Below, piece after piece: positions 11,447 to 21,829 of a DNA stretch of 64,000 nucleotides; positions within the stretch are counted from its first letter, which is position 1; every line of letters begins with the position of its first letter. Origin of the DNA: Anisus vortex. Taxonomy: Eukaryota > Mollusca > Gastropoda > Planorbidae. The DNA lies in the NCBI GenBank assembly GCA_949126835.1, contig OX421500.1:24499231-24563230 (forward strand), in the 5' to 3' direction. The translations under genes were made by a program, and so were the position numbers. The notes beneath the pieces were generated by a model that saw nothing but the letters and a program-made list of their open reading frames with translations, did not search any database and was not told the origin of the DNA.

Positions 11447-11940
11447 GCTGGAACGAAAGGTTAAAGTTTTGAATTACAAATATTAACATTGACTAACGTT
11501 TTGAATTACTAACAGTAACGATAATTGAAGATTGAATTATTAAAAGTATACATTATATAAACAATATACCTTTTTTTAGGTTTCAAGCGTGTAGTGTCCG
11601 TTAATTTAGATAGCGCCTTGCGATACAGTTTACAAGTTTCCTTTACATTTACACAGGAATACTTGAGTGAAAACATAGGCCGGGTTTGCGCAAACTAACT
11701 ATAGGCTAAACCACACTATACTCAAGAATCACGTTTTAACTGTAATCATGATTCAGCGAAAAACTAGAATCTTGTTTCAGAGAGAATCAGAAAAACACTG
11801 TTTCACAATCAGACATGCCACACGTAAGACACAATTCACAGAAAATCACAACGCGCAATTTTATTTTCAAGAATCAAGAAAGTGTTGAGAGTGACTGTTC
11901 TTGCCATGTTTGTTTTGTTTTTTTAACTAGGCTAATGATC

Positions 11941-11944
11941 ACAT
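11941..11944. repeat. target site duplication, left (acat)
   Basis: Matches 18255-18258. The empty site would read gatcacatgatc, a near-palindrome centred on the duplicated bases. Four bases is usual for Gypsy-type integrases. Confidence 0.8.
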
Positions 11945-12572
11945 TGTTATGGCCCTCTTTATGATGATGACTATTATTACGACTCGTTAAATCGGATTCA
12001 ATGAATATAGTTGTATCTTTATTAGAAGTCTCTAGATTCTGCTAATCTGTAGCCCAAGCTAGGGGTTCCTTGACTGACAGGTCTATGCAGTAATGTAGTT
12101 ATATTCGTGATAATTATCTTCAACACATTTCTCAACAATGATTGATCAAACAACTCCAGTTGTTGAATAAACAATTTTATTTAAATTGTAGACTCAATAT
12201 AAACGATCAATAAACTTTATCAACTGATGGCAACATAAGTATCAATAAAATGGCATTATATGTACATGTATGAATATAGCGACTTCACTCTACAAACGTT
12301 TAAACTGAACTAACTTTAAGGAGGTCGGGACTTTACAAAGAAAACGATCATCGAAGATTCTACAGGGTCTTAATACGCATTTTAACCTCTTTCTCTATAA
12401 TTACTACGATCCAGAATTATCCCCCAATTTCCACGGAATTTGAACGAATTATTTTATTTAAACTGCCCTCAGGGCATAAAGGTCAAACCTTGGTCGCTTT
12501 GGACTCTGATACGCACTTGTTAAGAGGTCAATGCCTTACTACGTCGTTCATTTATGACCGAGATTCGTAACA
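11945..12572 (-). repeat. 3' LTR (628 bp)
   Basis: Runs from tgttatggcc to gattcgtaaca on the plus strand and appears identical to 17627-18254. In element orientation this is the downstream LTR. Possible AATAAA signals on the minus strand lie at 12018-12023 and 12177-12182. Confidence 0.95.
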
Positions 12573-12585
12573 TCCCCCCCCTTCT
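12573..12585 (-). promoter_or_regulatory. polypurine tract of the LTR element
   Basis: On the minus strand the 13 bases agaagggggggga directly precede the 3' LTR. This is the expected place for the plus-strand DNA primer and it fixes the element's orientation. Confidence 0.85.
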
Positions 12586-14706
12586 AAAGCTTTATAATTA
12601 TTTCCTTTACATTTTAACCATACGAAAAATGTTAATTTTAAGGAATAATTATAAAAGAAAATATTCCGGGAAAAACAATACAGTTCAATTGGCGATCCCA
12701 ATAATTCAATCGAACTGATAACAATAACATAATAATATATGCAATATAAATTCATCTTATCAAATGGCTTAACTATAGTCATTCAATCATTCAATTTTTA
12801 ATTCAAAACAATGGACAATTAAATTGTTTATCTAAATCTTGTATACAAGAAAAATACATAATCATTCTTAATAGATATAATATAAGTTAATAATTTCTAT
12901 TACATTGAACATTCCACTGTAATAAAACTCTCTCGTCCATTTAATTTATAAACTAATATCTTTTACATTTGTAATCAAACAACAAAAGAAAAAATAATAT
13001 GCAGACACGACTTATTTTTTCATAAGGAGAAAAAAAAACAACGCTCTTGATGAAAAAAATACTACTAGACCTGACCTAATTACACGTTACAAAAATTATT
13101 GCTCGTGTAGACAGTATTTTTTTTTTTTACATGCTGGTAGGCCGACTAACACATTAGACAACTGTCTGTGACGCGACCCAAAAATTGAGGTCAATTCCGC
13201 ACTCTCTCTCTCTATTCCTCTTTTTTTTCTCTCTCATTCCCAATTGATTCTAACAATATTGACATCGCTATGCAAATTTACCTCATCACAGCCTAGGTAA
13301 AAAGATTGCTACGCGATTAAATAGTTATCGTATTAAATGAGCATTCTTTAACAACTTTTTATATCAATATTAAATTCATTTATATTATTTTGAGAACATT
13401 AAACATAGTCTGTTCACGAATTAAAATAGTTTATAGACAATTTCATTAAAAATATTTCAATCTTTCATTTTACCATGACCTTTTTAAAAGAGTTCACATC
13501 GTAGCAGGTTAAATTGAAACATTCAGACAATCATGGATTTACTTAAACAAATTTGGTTAATTTACTTAATTAACTATCAATCAAAGCAGATTATATTATC
13601 TTCATACAATCTTAGTACTACACAGTAAGTAATTATTTTCTTTAGATTACATTAAAGACATTTCAAATACAATATTATTGAAGTAGAAAAGAGTTAAGCA
13701 TAGGCTACTATTAATTTTTTTCATAGCGAAATCAATGTAACAATTTATGTACAAAACAAACTGCTGTTTTGACTGGTGTGGTAAAACATTTCATTTCCAA
13801 TCTTTTCAGTGGGGTACATTGCTCTTTTCCATTTTCCACAAAGGTTTTATTCCTTATTCATAGATTCTCCTGTTACTTTCACAGTGTTCAGGTCTACCCA
13901 GTCTTTTGCTTGTCAATACAATTCATTCAATCTATTTTAACTAATACAGAAAAAATATAGATTAGTTTTACAATCTTGACATGAAATCCTTAATTAATCA
14001 TACATTAGTTGAACATTGGTATGTCAACATTATAAATTCTCAACCATTCTGGTTTACAGTGTCAAATCAGTGGCACATCCTACATTTTTACAACATAAGG
14101 ATTACAAAGTTTTATTAGTTTCTACTTTTGGTCTGCTTTTCATGTAACAGTATCCTAAAAGTGAAAAATCATATATAATACATTTCTTGGAATTCTTGTT
14201 AGTCATAGTTCTGCCTTGCTGCAACTATTTTTACCCTTCATTATCATACATTCAGTGATAATAGAACAAATGAATAAATTCACATAGAAGAAATTTGCAT
14301 CCTAACTCAGTGCAATAATTTCAACAACAGTACATGATAAAATATTTTCCATAGTACAATCATAAAACATTTCTCAATACTTTAGTGATAGAAAATTATC
14401 TTTTCTCAAAATCATTTACATCTTTATCAATCAGATTATCCTCTCTGCCAAATGTTTCAATTATCATTTCCAGAGATTCTCAAACATATCTTATAATCAG
14501 TCCACATTTATAATGTCCTCTGATTTAGAAACCAATTCTGCGGATAAAACTGATCTTGTTCTCTTATAGCAATTATTTTAAATGCTCAACCTAACAAGTT
14601 TGTTTAGAAATATCACACTATAATGATATTTACTCTAACAATACTTTTACTCATTCCTTTTTCTTCACAAGTAAGGGATTTAGTTTTAAAATAGTAAGTT
14701 TGGTAA
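12586..14706 (-). other. non-coding 3' part of the LTR element
   Basis: About 2.1 kb of AT-rich sequence between the stop codon of the 914-codon frame and the polypurine tract. The frames present are under 80 codons and do not resemble RT, RNase H or envelope. It may retain packaging or replication signals, or may be foreign filler. Confidence 0.6.
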
Positions 14707-17451
14707 CTAACTATCAGTGAATTTGTCATTCAATTCATCCTGTACTCCAGGCATAAATTTTACAAATAAGAGTAACAATGTTAACAACATCAAGCTTATT
14801 CCAATTGTTTTCAGAAGGTAAGGCTTTATCATTTTCAAATGATATAATATTTTTGCCTTTCTTTCATCACACAACAATGGCATCTGCATGTGAGCAGTGT
14901 ACAATTTTTTTCTAACAAACACAGTTATGTCAGACAAAAAATATATGTACTTATCTAGGTACTTGCTCAGCCCAAGGAGATCCAATTCGGTCTGCCATTC
15001 CTCTGGAAGTAGTTTGAGTGGTCCTCGGACAGTGGGTCCAAAGATTGGTCCATAGGCTCCTCGACTTTCCGGATAGGATTCAGTTGTCACCTCATGCTCC
15101 AGGCATAAGTTCTTTAGGACTGGATTGAAGAGTTCCGAGGCGAAGTTGGTCCTTCGATCTGACGGTATGGATTGTGGTAACCCATAGCTTTTGATAGTTT
15201 CGGTCCAGCTCTCAGCACTCGTTTCTTCAGTGATGCTCCTCCAATCTTCATCTGTACCGGCAACTGCAGGTTTGCATTGTTGTTTGTTTATGCTGTGGTC
15301 TATCTGTTCATAGACATCAGTAGTAGGATTTTCTTTCTCGTCGACAGCTTTCTCATGCAACTGTAGCAACTCTGGATCTACTTTCTGCTCAGCAATCAAT
15401 TCATTTTGTGATGACTTCTTTGATTGTTCATTTCCTTTCGGACAATCTTCAATCATGGAGAAAATAGTAGTATCACGTTCCACTTCTTCTTCCTCTTTCT
15501 TCTCTCGTGGGAGAATTTCTTCTTTCTTTTCCTTTTCTTGTGAGATAGTTTCTTCTTTCTTTTTCTGTGGTGTCATACCTTTTATGACATCACCTACAGG
15601 ATAAAGTTCTTTTTCTTTTCCTGTCTCCACAATAGGACTAGGGTCTGGATTTTCCTTTACAATCAGTTCAGGTCTCACCCTCCCTTTCGCCAAATCATTT
15701 GCTAGGATAACAGATATGCCCTCAACAGGAAGTTTTGATATTACTCCAACTGTCACATATCCTGTCACCAAGTCAGATGCGAGGTAGATCCTATGTAGAG
15801 GTATTTCTTCTTTCCATTCAAAACCTCTCAATAGGACAGTCTGTCCTGTCAATGTATTCACATTCAATGGTAATACATCTTTAAGCAGCAGTGTTAATGA
15901 TGCTCCTGTGTCTCGTAATATTTTTACGGACTTCAGTGGTCCTTCCTTTTGTAAGGCCACACAACCTTCACTAATGAACGGTTGAAAACTGCACAGGGTC
16001 TCTGTGTCAATTTTATTCTTCCCTTGACCATGACTTTCGGGTGTTGTTTCATCTTTCGATGACTTCAGACTCTTGTTCGAGTCAAAAATACTTTGGTCTA
16101 CTTTTTCGTCTCTGTGGACTTGGACAATTAATCCAATAGTAGCCATTCTGTATTTATAATCAGGATATTTATCCTCATTATCTTCAGTTGTAGATTTCTC
16201 TACCTTCTGACTTTTGCTCTCAGGCAAATCCACCCTCAGTGTTTCTGGTTTAGAATAATCTTTCTTCGAATTCAGTTCGTTTGTATCTTCGCTTTCTTGT
16301 ACATTCTGTATTGGTTTATGGCTTGCACACATGACCACTTTGTTAGGTCTTTTGTTGCTTCGTATACTCCAACAGTCTTCTATGCTATGTCCTGTCCTTT
16401 TACAAAAAGTACATTGGGCGTTTTTGTTGATAGGTTTTTTATTAACATCATTTTGTTTCACAAAATGCTCTTTTTCACGATGTTGTTGTTGTGTGTTTTC
16501 TGCTGGCCGTTGTGGCCTATTAACATTCTTTCCATCAGCTGTCCTATGACACAATGTGTACTGTTCAGCTAAATCAGCAGCCTTATGTGGGTCAGTGATA
16601 TCACGCTCGGATAAATACATTCTTATATCCGGCCTCACTTTGTTAATAAAATCCTCTAAGAGAATGATATCTTTCATTTCTTTTAATGTGGAGATATTTC
16701 TGGATTTTATCCACTGATCCATTAGCTTTTCTTCTGCTCGAAGGAAGTCTAAGTGTGTTTGGTAAGGGGACATTGTGTACTGACGGAACCTTTTCCGATA
16801 ACTTTCCGGTATTTGGTTATAGGCTTTAAGTACAGTATCTTTAATGATTTCATAATCATTTAAATTCTCCTCTTTTAACAATAGAACACAATCTCTTGCC
16901 CTTCCCTGAGTAAAAGCTGTTCTGACTAATATTCCCCATTTATCTTCTGGGAACTTAAAATCTCTGCAAGAAATTTCAAAGGTCTGGAAGAAATTAGCTA
17001 TTTCACTTTCTTTATCAATGTAGGTAGGGACTAGCTTTTTCCATCTGGCCATCTCTACATCATTATGAGATTCTTTTTTAGTAGCTCCTATCTTTGCTAG
17101 TTCTATTCTTTCCTGACTTTCTCTTTGACTTTTCTTATCTTCCATCTCAAGCTCAAGACGTTTTTGTTCTCGTTTATCTTCCAATTCCATCCGTTTCATT
17201 TCTAGTTGAAATCGCAACTGTTCGGACATTGAAGATTTCGACGTCTGACCTTCAACTTGATATCCCTCCGCGCTTGATTCTACTTTCAACTTTCCACTCG
17301 CAATCAACACATCTTTTATCTGCTGTGTCAACACAGTCCTCGATGGTGTAGTTTCAGTAACTTCTATCTTCAAGATCTCAGCGATCTCTTTTAACTTCTT
17401 TATTGATAAAGTTTTCAAAACTTCTTCTTCTGGATTTTCAATAAATTCCAT
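14707..17451 (-). CDS. chimeric Gag-protease-integrase-remnant polyprotein with C-terminal membrane segment (914 aa)
   Basis: Single open frame starting at an ATG in a strong context (agaATGg), about 175 nt after the 5' LTR. Residues 1-55 form a short helical head. Residues 75-125 are a charged Met/Glu/Arg-rich probable coiled coil. Residues about 137-305 resemble the SCAN-like capsid region of Gypsy-type Gag. A CCHC zinc knuckle lies at C347, C350, H355 and C360, pointing to nucleic-acid binding. Residues about 480-600 are a retropepsin with DTGAS at 514-518. A Lys/Glu-rich linker spans 620-660. Residues 753-798 match the integrase core around the second catalytic Asp (SDRRTNF, D765). Residues 800-855 resemble the later integrase part (VRGPLKLLPEEW), but the expected catalytic Glu position is Gly801 or deleted. 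Reverse transcriptase and RNase H are absent. Residues 878-898 are a hydrophobic membrane segment with Lys on both sides. The order fits a pol-deleted element. The membrane tail could come from an envelope C-terminus, which is inference. Confidence 0.9.
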   Translation of the reverse strand: MEFIENPEEEVLKTLSIKKLKEIAEILKIEVTETTPSRTVLTQQIKDVLIASGKLKVESSAEGYQVEGQTSKSSMSEQLRFQLEMKRMELEDKREQKRLELEMEDKKSQRESQERIELAKIGATKKESHNDVEMARWKKLVPTYIDKESEIANFFQTFEISCRDFKFPEDKWGILVRTAFTQGRARDCVLLLKEENLNDYEIIKDTVLKAYNQIPESYRKRFRQYTMSPYQTHLDFLRAEEKLMDQWIKSRNISTLKEMKDIILLEDFINKVRPDIRMYLSERDITDPHKAADLAEQYTLCHRTADGKNVNRPQRPAENTQQQHREKEHFVKQNDVNKKPINKNAQCTFCKRTGHSIEDCWSIRSNKRPNKVVMCASHKPIQNVQESEDTNELNSKKDYSKPETLRVDLPESKSQKVEKSTTEDNEDKYPDYKYRMATIGLIVQVHRDEKVDQSIFDSNKSLKSSKDETTPESHGQGKNKIDTETLCSFQPFISEGCVALQKEGPLKSVKILRDTGASLTLLLKDVLPLNVNTLTGQTVLLRGFEWKEEIPLHRIYLASDLVTGYVTVGVISKLPVEGISVILANDLAKGRVRPELIVKENPDPSPIVETGKEKELYPVGDVIKGMTPQKKKEETISQEKEKKEEILPREKKEEEEVERDTTIFSMIEDCPKGNEQSKKSSQNELIAEQKVDPELLQLHEKAVDEKENPTTDVYEQIDHSINKQQCKPAVAGTDEDWRSITEETSAESWTETIKSYGLPQSIPSDRRTNFASELFNPVLKNLCLEHEVTTESYPESRGAYGPIFGPTVRGPLKLLPEEWQTELDLLGLSKYLDKYIYFLSDITVFVRKKLYTAHMQMPLLCDERKAKILYHLKMIKPYLLKTIGISLMLLTLLLLFVKFMPGVQDELNDKFTDS

Positions 17452-17489
17452 TCTTTAGTTAAGAGATTTATAAAATGGTAAATTTTTCC

Positions 17490-17497
17490 AACTTACG
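17490..17497 (-). promoter_or_regulatory. possible splice donor in the leader of the LTR element
   Basis: On the minus strand the leader reads acgtaagttg, containing the consensus GTAAGT, about 40 nt upstream of the Gag start. Env-bearing LTR elements use a leader donor to make a spliced mRNA. Use of this site is unproven. Confidence 0.35.
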
Positions 17498-17626
17498 TTT
17501 TTCCAATCGGAAGAATAATTTCAGCGTTCTTAGGCTTGCTCAGTAGGTCACTGCTCCAACACACAACACAACACAACTTGAATATATGCTTCACTATACA
17601 ACTATATCGGACGCAAGCCCGCAAAC

Positions 17627-18254
17627 TGTTATGGCCCTCTTTATGATGATGACTATTATTACGACTCGTTAAATCGGATTCAATGAATATAGTTGTATCT
17701 TTATTAGAAGTCTCTAGATTCTGCTAATCTGTAGCCCAAGCTAGGGGTTCCTTGACTGACAGGTCTATGCAGTAATGTAGTTATATTCGTGATAATTATC
17801 TTCAACACATTTCTCAACAATGATTGATCAAACAACTCCAGTTGTTGAATAAACAATTTTATTTAAATTGTAGACTCAATATAAACGATCAATAAACTTT
17901 ATCAACTGATGGCAACATAAGTATCAATAAAATGGCATTATATGTACATGTATGAATATAGCGACTTCACTCTACAAACGTTTAAACTGAACTAACTTTA
18001 AGGAGGTCGGGACTTTACAAAGAAAACGATCATCGAAGATTCTACAGGGTCTTAATACGCATTTTAACCTCTTTCTCTATAATTACTACGATCCAGAATT
18101 ATCCCCCAATTTCCACGGAATTTGAACGAATTATTTTATTTAAACTGCCCTCAGGGCATAAAGGTCAAACCTTGGTCGCTTTGGACTCTGATACGCACTT
18201 GTTAAGAGGTCAATGCCTTACTACGTCGTTCATTTATGACCGAGATTCGTAACA
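17627..18254 (-). repeat. 5' LTR (628 bp)
   Basis: Same sequence and length as 11945-12572, read side by side without finding a mismatch. In element orientation it is upstream of the Gag frame and should carry the promoter. I could not pick a convincing TATA box. Confidence 0.95.
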
Positions 18255-18258
18255 ACAT
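18255..18258. repeat. target site duplication, right (acat)
   Basis: Partner of 11941-11944, directly after the 5' LTR and followed by gatctag. Confidence 0.8.
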
Positions 18259-18496
18259 GATCTAGTTTGCGCTTCCCATAGGCTGACACAGCTTGGATCA
18301 AAAATCATGTTTCCAAATTTTAGAGCATGTTCTAAATCTGTGAATCATCGCGAATCACTACTGAAACTGATTCTGGTGAATCACGTTTCGCGCTATGCAA
18401 CATTTGAAAAGCGGAAAATCATCGTGATTTTTTAATTGAATCGCTGCGAATCACTGATTTTGTTTCTAGTGTGGCTTAGCCTTTACTCTTACTTGT

Positions 18497-19090
18497 CAAG
18501 TGGACGTCACAGTATACCGGTGGTTCACCCCAAGTGCACATGTCACAGTATACCGGTAGCTCACCCCAAGTGGACGTCACAGTATACCGGTAGTTCACCC
18601 CAAGTGGACGTCACAGTAAACCGGTAGCTCACCCCAAGTGGACGTCGCAGTATACCGGTAGCTCACCCCAAGTGGACGTCACAGTATACCGGTAGTTCAC
18701 CACAAGTGGACGTCACAGTAAACCGGTAGTCCAGCCCAAGTGGACGTCACAGTATACCGGTGGTTAACCACAAGTGGACGTCACAGTATACCGGTGGTTC
18801 ACCCCAAGTGGACGTCACAGTAATACCGGTAGTTCACCCCAAGTGGACATGCCATAGTATACCGGTAGTTCACCCCAAGTGGACGTCACAGTATACCGGT
18901 AGTTCACCCCAGGTGGACATGCCACAGTATACCAATGGTTCACCCCAATTAGACGTCAAAGTATACCGGTAGTTCAGCCCAGGTGGACATGTCACAGTAT
19001 TGCCTACCGGATACCGGTAGTTCACCCCAATTTGACGTCACAGTATACCGGTATTTCACCCCAAGTTCACCCCAAGTGGACATAGTATTC
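18497..19090. repeat. 34-bp minisatellite (about 17 copies)
   Basis: The unit begins acgtcacagtataccggtag and continues with ttcaccccaagtgg. Every unit holds the palindrome taccggta and a gacgtcac word. Copies are more divergent than in other arrays. It begins about 14 bp after the right end of the older TIR element. Confidence 0.95.
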
Positions 19091-19612
19091 AGGGGTGTAA
19101 ATCTTTCAGATTTTCTCTGAAATCAGATTTTTTGTGTTGATGTGATTTTTTGTGTGTGTTTTACATCTCTAGTATTTTTACATCTTTTTTTTTTTAAAGT
19201 CTGAAAAAAAAATTATATAGCTTTAAGTCCAGATTAGCAAAAAGCCGAAGCATATAAAGTACTAACAATCACACTGTATTGTTTACACAATTAAAATGTC
19301 TTATTTACACTCTGAAACATAGTTTGCTATTCCCCCAACACATTGTCAGAGGCAAAAAATCTGAAAATCTGATTCTGTATGGAGCTTGCCATTCAGATTA
19401 TTTCAGAGGCTTTGAGTTTTTCAGAGGGAAAGTAAGGTAAATAGCAATTTGAAAAAGTGTGAAAATAGATTAAAAGTGTGAAAATAGATTAAGGAAAATA
19501 ACTCTAATAATCTAATCAAACAAAGTTACTTGAGAAAATGGCTGCCAGTAGTGCCAGTTCCAGAAATGGAATTGTATTTGTTGAGCGTAATTCTGATATT
19601 AATAGCATTGAT
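19091..19612. other. unique sequence with repeated 'cagatt/aatctg' words
   Basis: From 19093 (aggggtgtaaatctttcag) to about 19430 the sequence has many tcagattt and aatctga words on both strands. This resembles the end of a hAT-like element, but no second end or target duplication was found. No gene is seen. Confidence 0.45.
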
Positions 19613-20069
19613 TTAAAGACCAAGTGAAGAGGTTTTTCTCAAAGGAACGAGATTTGGAATAGCCTCATACGGCAGTGACGTATCACAAGGGAAATAAATA
19701 AATAAAAATAGACGCTATAAATCTATATTTAACCATTTTGTTAAAAATAAGAACCGGGAAAAGATTCAAAACATGTGGCAATAGATTCAAAACACGTGAC
19801 AATATTCATTTTTCCTAGTCGGAATCCTTTATGTTACGTCACTTTCCTATATTGCCGGAAATAAAAACATCTCAAATGGCTACGAGATTTGGAGTAATCA
19901 TCCGAAAAACACACACATTTAAGTGCAAATATTGAACTAATTACTTAAAATGTATCTTTGATATTTTGTATAAATGTTTTTTTTAACGTTCAGATACTGA
20001 ATACACTATTTACTATCAAAATCAAATGTTAACTCAATTTTGATAAAAAGCTCTTCACTTGGTCTTTAA
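19613..20069. mobile_element. MITE with TTAA target duplication (about 449 bp between targets)
   Basis: The left end is ttaa followed by agaccaagtgaagag. The right end is its inverted copy followed by ttaa (19613-19616 and 20066-20069). The match is 15 bp plus the TTAA. TTAA duplications are typical of piggyBac-like elements. No transposase is encoded. Because the ends are symmetrical around TTTAAA, a TA duplication cannot be ruled out. Confidence 0.78.
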
Positions 20070-20151
20070 CATCTAGAAACAAATTCAAATGGGAGTGGTT
20101 GGTATTAAAGGATGAAAATGAAGAATTCTTTTTCTTTCGTTTTTTTTGGGG

Positions 20152-21813
20152 GTAGCAGGATCAACTAACTAACTATACTATAGTAGGATCAACTAACTAA
20201 CTATACTATACTAGGATCAACTAACTAACTATACTATAGTAGGATCAACTAACTAACTATACTATAGTAGGATCAAATAACTAACTATACTATAGCAGGA
20301 TCAACAAACTAACTATACTATAGCAGGATCAAGTAACTAACTATACTATAGCAAGATCAACTAACTAACTATACTATAGTAGGATCAAGTAACTAACTAT
20401 ACTATAGCAGGATCAACTAACTAACTATACTATAGCAGGATCAACTAACTAACTATACTATAGTAGGATCAACTAACTAACTATACTATAGCAGGATCAA
20501 CTATCTAACTATACTATAGTAGGATCAACTAACTAACTATACTATAGCAGGATCAACTAACTAACTATACTATATCAGGATCAACTAACTAACTATACTA
20601 AAGCAGGATCAAGTAACTAACTATACTATAGCAGGATCAACTAACTAACTATACTATAGTAGGATCAACTAACTAACTATACTATAGTAGGATCAACTAA
20701 ATAACTATACTATAGTAGGATCAACTAACTAACTATACTATAGTAGGATCAACTAACTAACTATACTATAGCAGGATCAACTAACTAACTATACTATAGT
20801 AGGATCAACTAACTAACTTTACTATAGCAGGATCAACTAACTAACTATACTATAGCAGGATCAACTAACTAACTATACTATAGCAGGATCAACTAACTAA
20901 CTATACTATAGCAGGATCAACAAACTAACTATACTATAGTAGGATCAAGTAACTAACTATACTATAGCAGGATCAACTAACTAACTATACTATAGCAGGA
21001 TCAACAAACTAACTATACTATAGCAGGATCAACTAACTAACTATACTATAGCAGGATCAACTAACTAACTATACTATAGTAGGATCAACTAACTAACTAT
21101 ACTATAGCAGGATCAACTAACTAACTATACTATAGTAGGATCAACTAACTAACTATACTATAGCAGGATCAACTAACTAACTATACTATAGTAGGATCAA
21201 CTAACTAACTATACTATAGCAGGATCAACTAACTAACTATACTATAGCAGGATCAACAAACTAACTATACTATAGTAGGATCAAGTAACTAACTATACTA
21301 TAGCAGGATCAACTAACTAACTATACTATAGCAGGACCAACAAACTAACTATACTATAGTAGGATCAACTAATTAACTATACTATAGTAGGATCAAGTAA
21401 CTAACTATACTATAGCAGGATCAACTAACTAACTATACTATATTAGGATCAACTAACTAACTATACTATAGCAGGATCAACTAACTATACTATAGCAGGA
21501 TCAACTAACTAACTATACTATAGCAGGATCAACTAACTAACTATACTATAGTAGGATCAACTAACTAACTATACTATAGTAGGATCAACTAACTAACTAT
21601 ACTATAGTAGGATCAACTAACTAACTATACTATAGTAGGATCAACTAACTAACTATACTATAGTAGGATCAACTAACTAACTATACTATAGTAGGATCAA
21701 CTAACTAACTATACTATAGTAGGATCAACTAACTAACTATACTATAGTAGGATCAACTAACTAACTATACTATAGCAGGATCAACTAACTAACTATACTA
21801 TAGTAGGATCAAC
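20152..21813. repeat. 28-bp minisatellite (about 59 copies)
   Basis: The unit begins aggatcaactaactaactat and ends actatagt or actatagc. In the 't' variant the unit contains the 10-bp palindrome tactatagta. Further variants: caacaaac, caagtaac, and one copy shortened to 20 bp near 21475. The array ends just before a LINE fragment. Confidence 0.97.
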
Positions 21814-21829
21814 ATAGTTCAAGGTTCAT

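Larger units (their letters stand above)
11945..18254 (-). mobile_element. non-autonomous Gypsy-like LTR retrotransposon (6310 bp)
   Basis: Two direct 628-bp repeats bound the element, each starting TG and ending CA. A 4-bp duplication, acat, flanks it (11941-11944 and 18255-18258). A purine tract lies next to the left LTR on the minus strand, so transcription runs from right to left. The internal region (12573-17626, 5054 bp) has one long frame encoding Gag, protease and integrase remnants, followed by about 2.1 kb of non-coding sequence. Reverse transcriptase and RNase H are missing, so movement would need enzymes from a related element. The LTRs show no difference when read side by side, implying recent insertion. 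No canonical TGG primer-binding site follows the 5' LTR. Confidence 0.93.
11703..18482. mobile_element. older TIR element split by the LTR retrotransposon
   Basis: At 11704 the sequence reads ggctaaaccacacta. At 18468-18482 the reverse complement reads ggctaagccacacta (14 of 15 identical). Both arms then carry several aatcac/gtgatt words (11725-11890 and 18340-18460). Without the LTR element the host would be about 470 bp, a MITE-like size. The flanks (taactata against tttactct) do not form a clean 8-bp duplication. I infer an old non-autonomous element with decayed flanks, later hit by the retrotransposon. Confidence 0.6.

Noticed and set aside
16297..17351. Plus-strand frames of 72-91 codons opposite the Gag frame
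   Set aside because: Shadows of the 914-codon minus-strand frame.
17541..17626. Primer-binding site of the LTR element
   Set aside because: No TGG-starting sequence directly follows the 5' LTR. A 'ttggagcagtgacc' about 70 nt inside is too far away to call.
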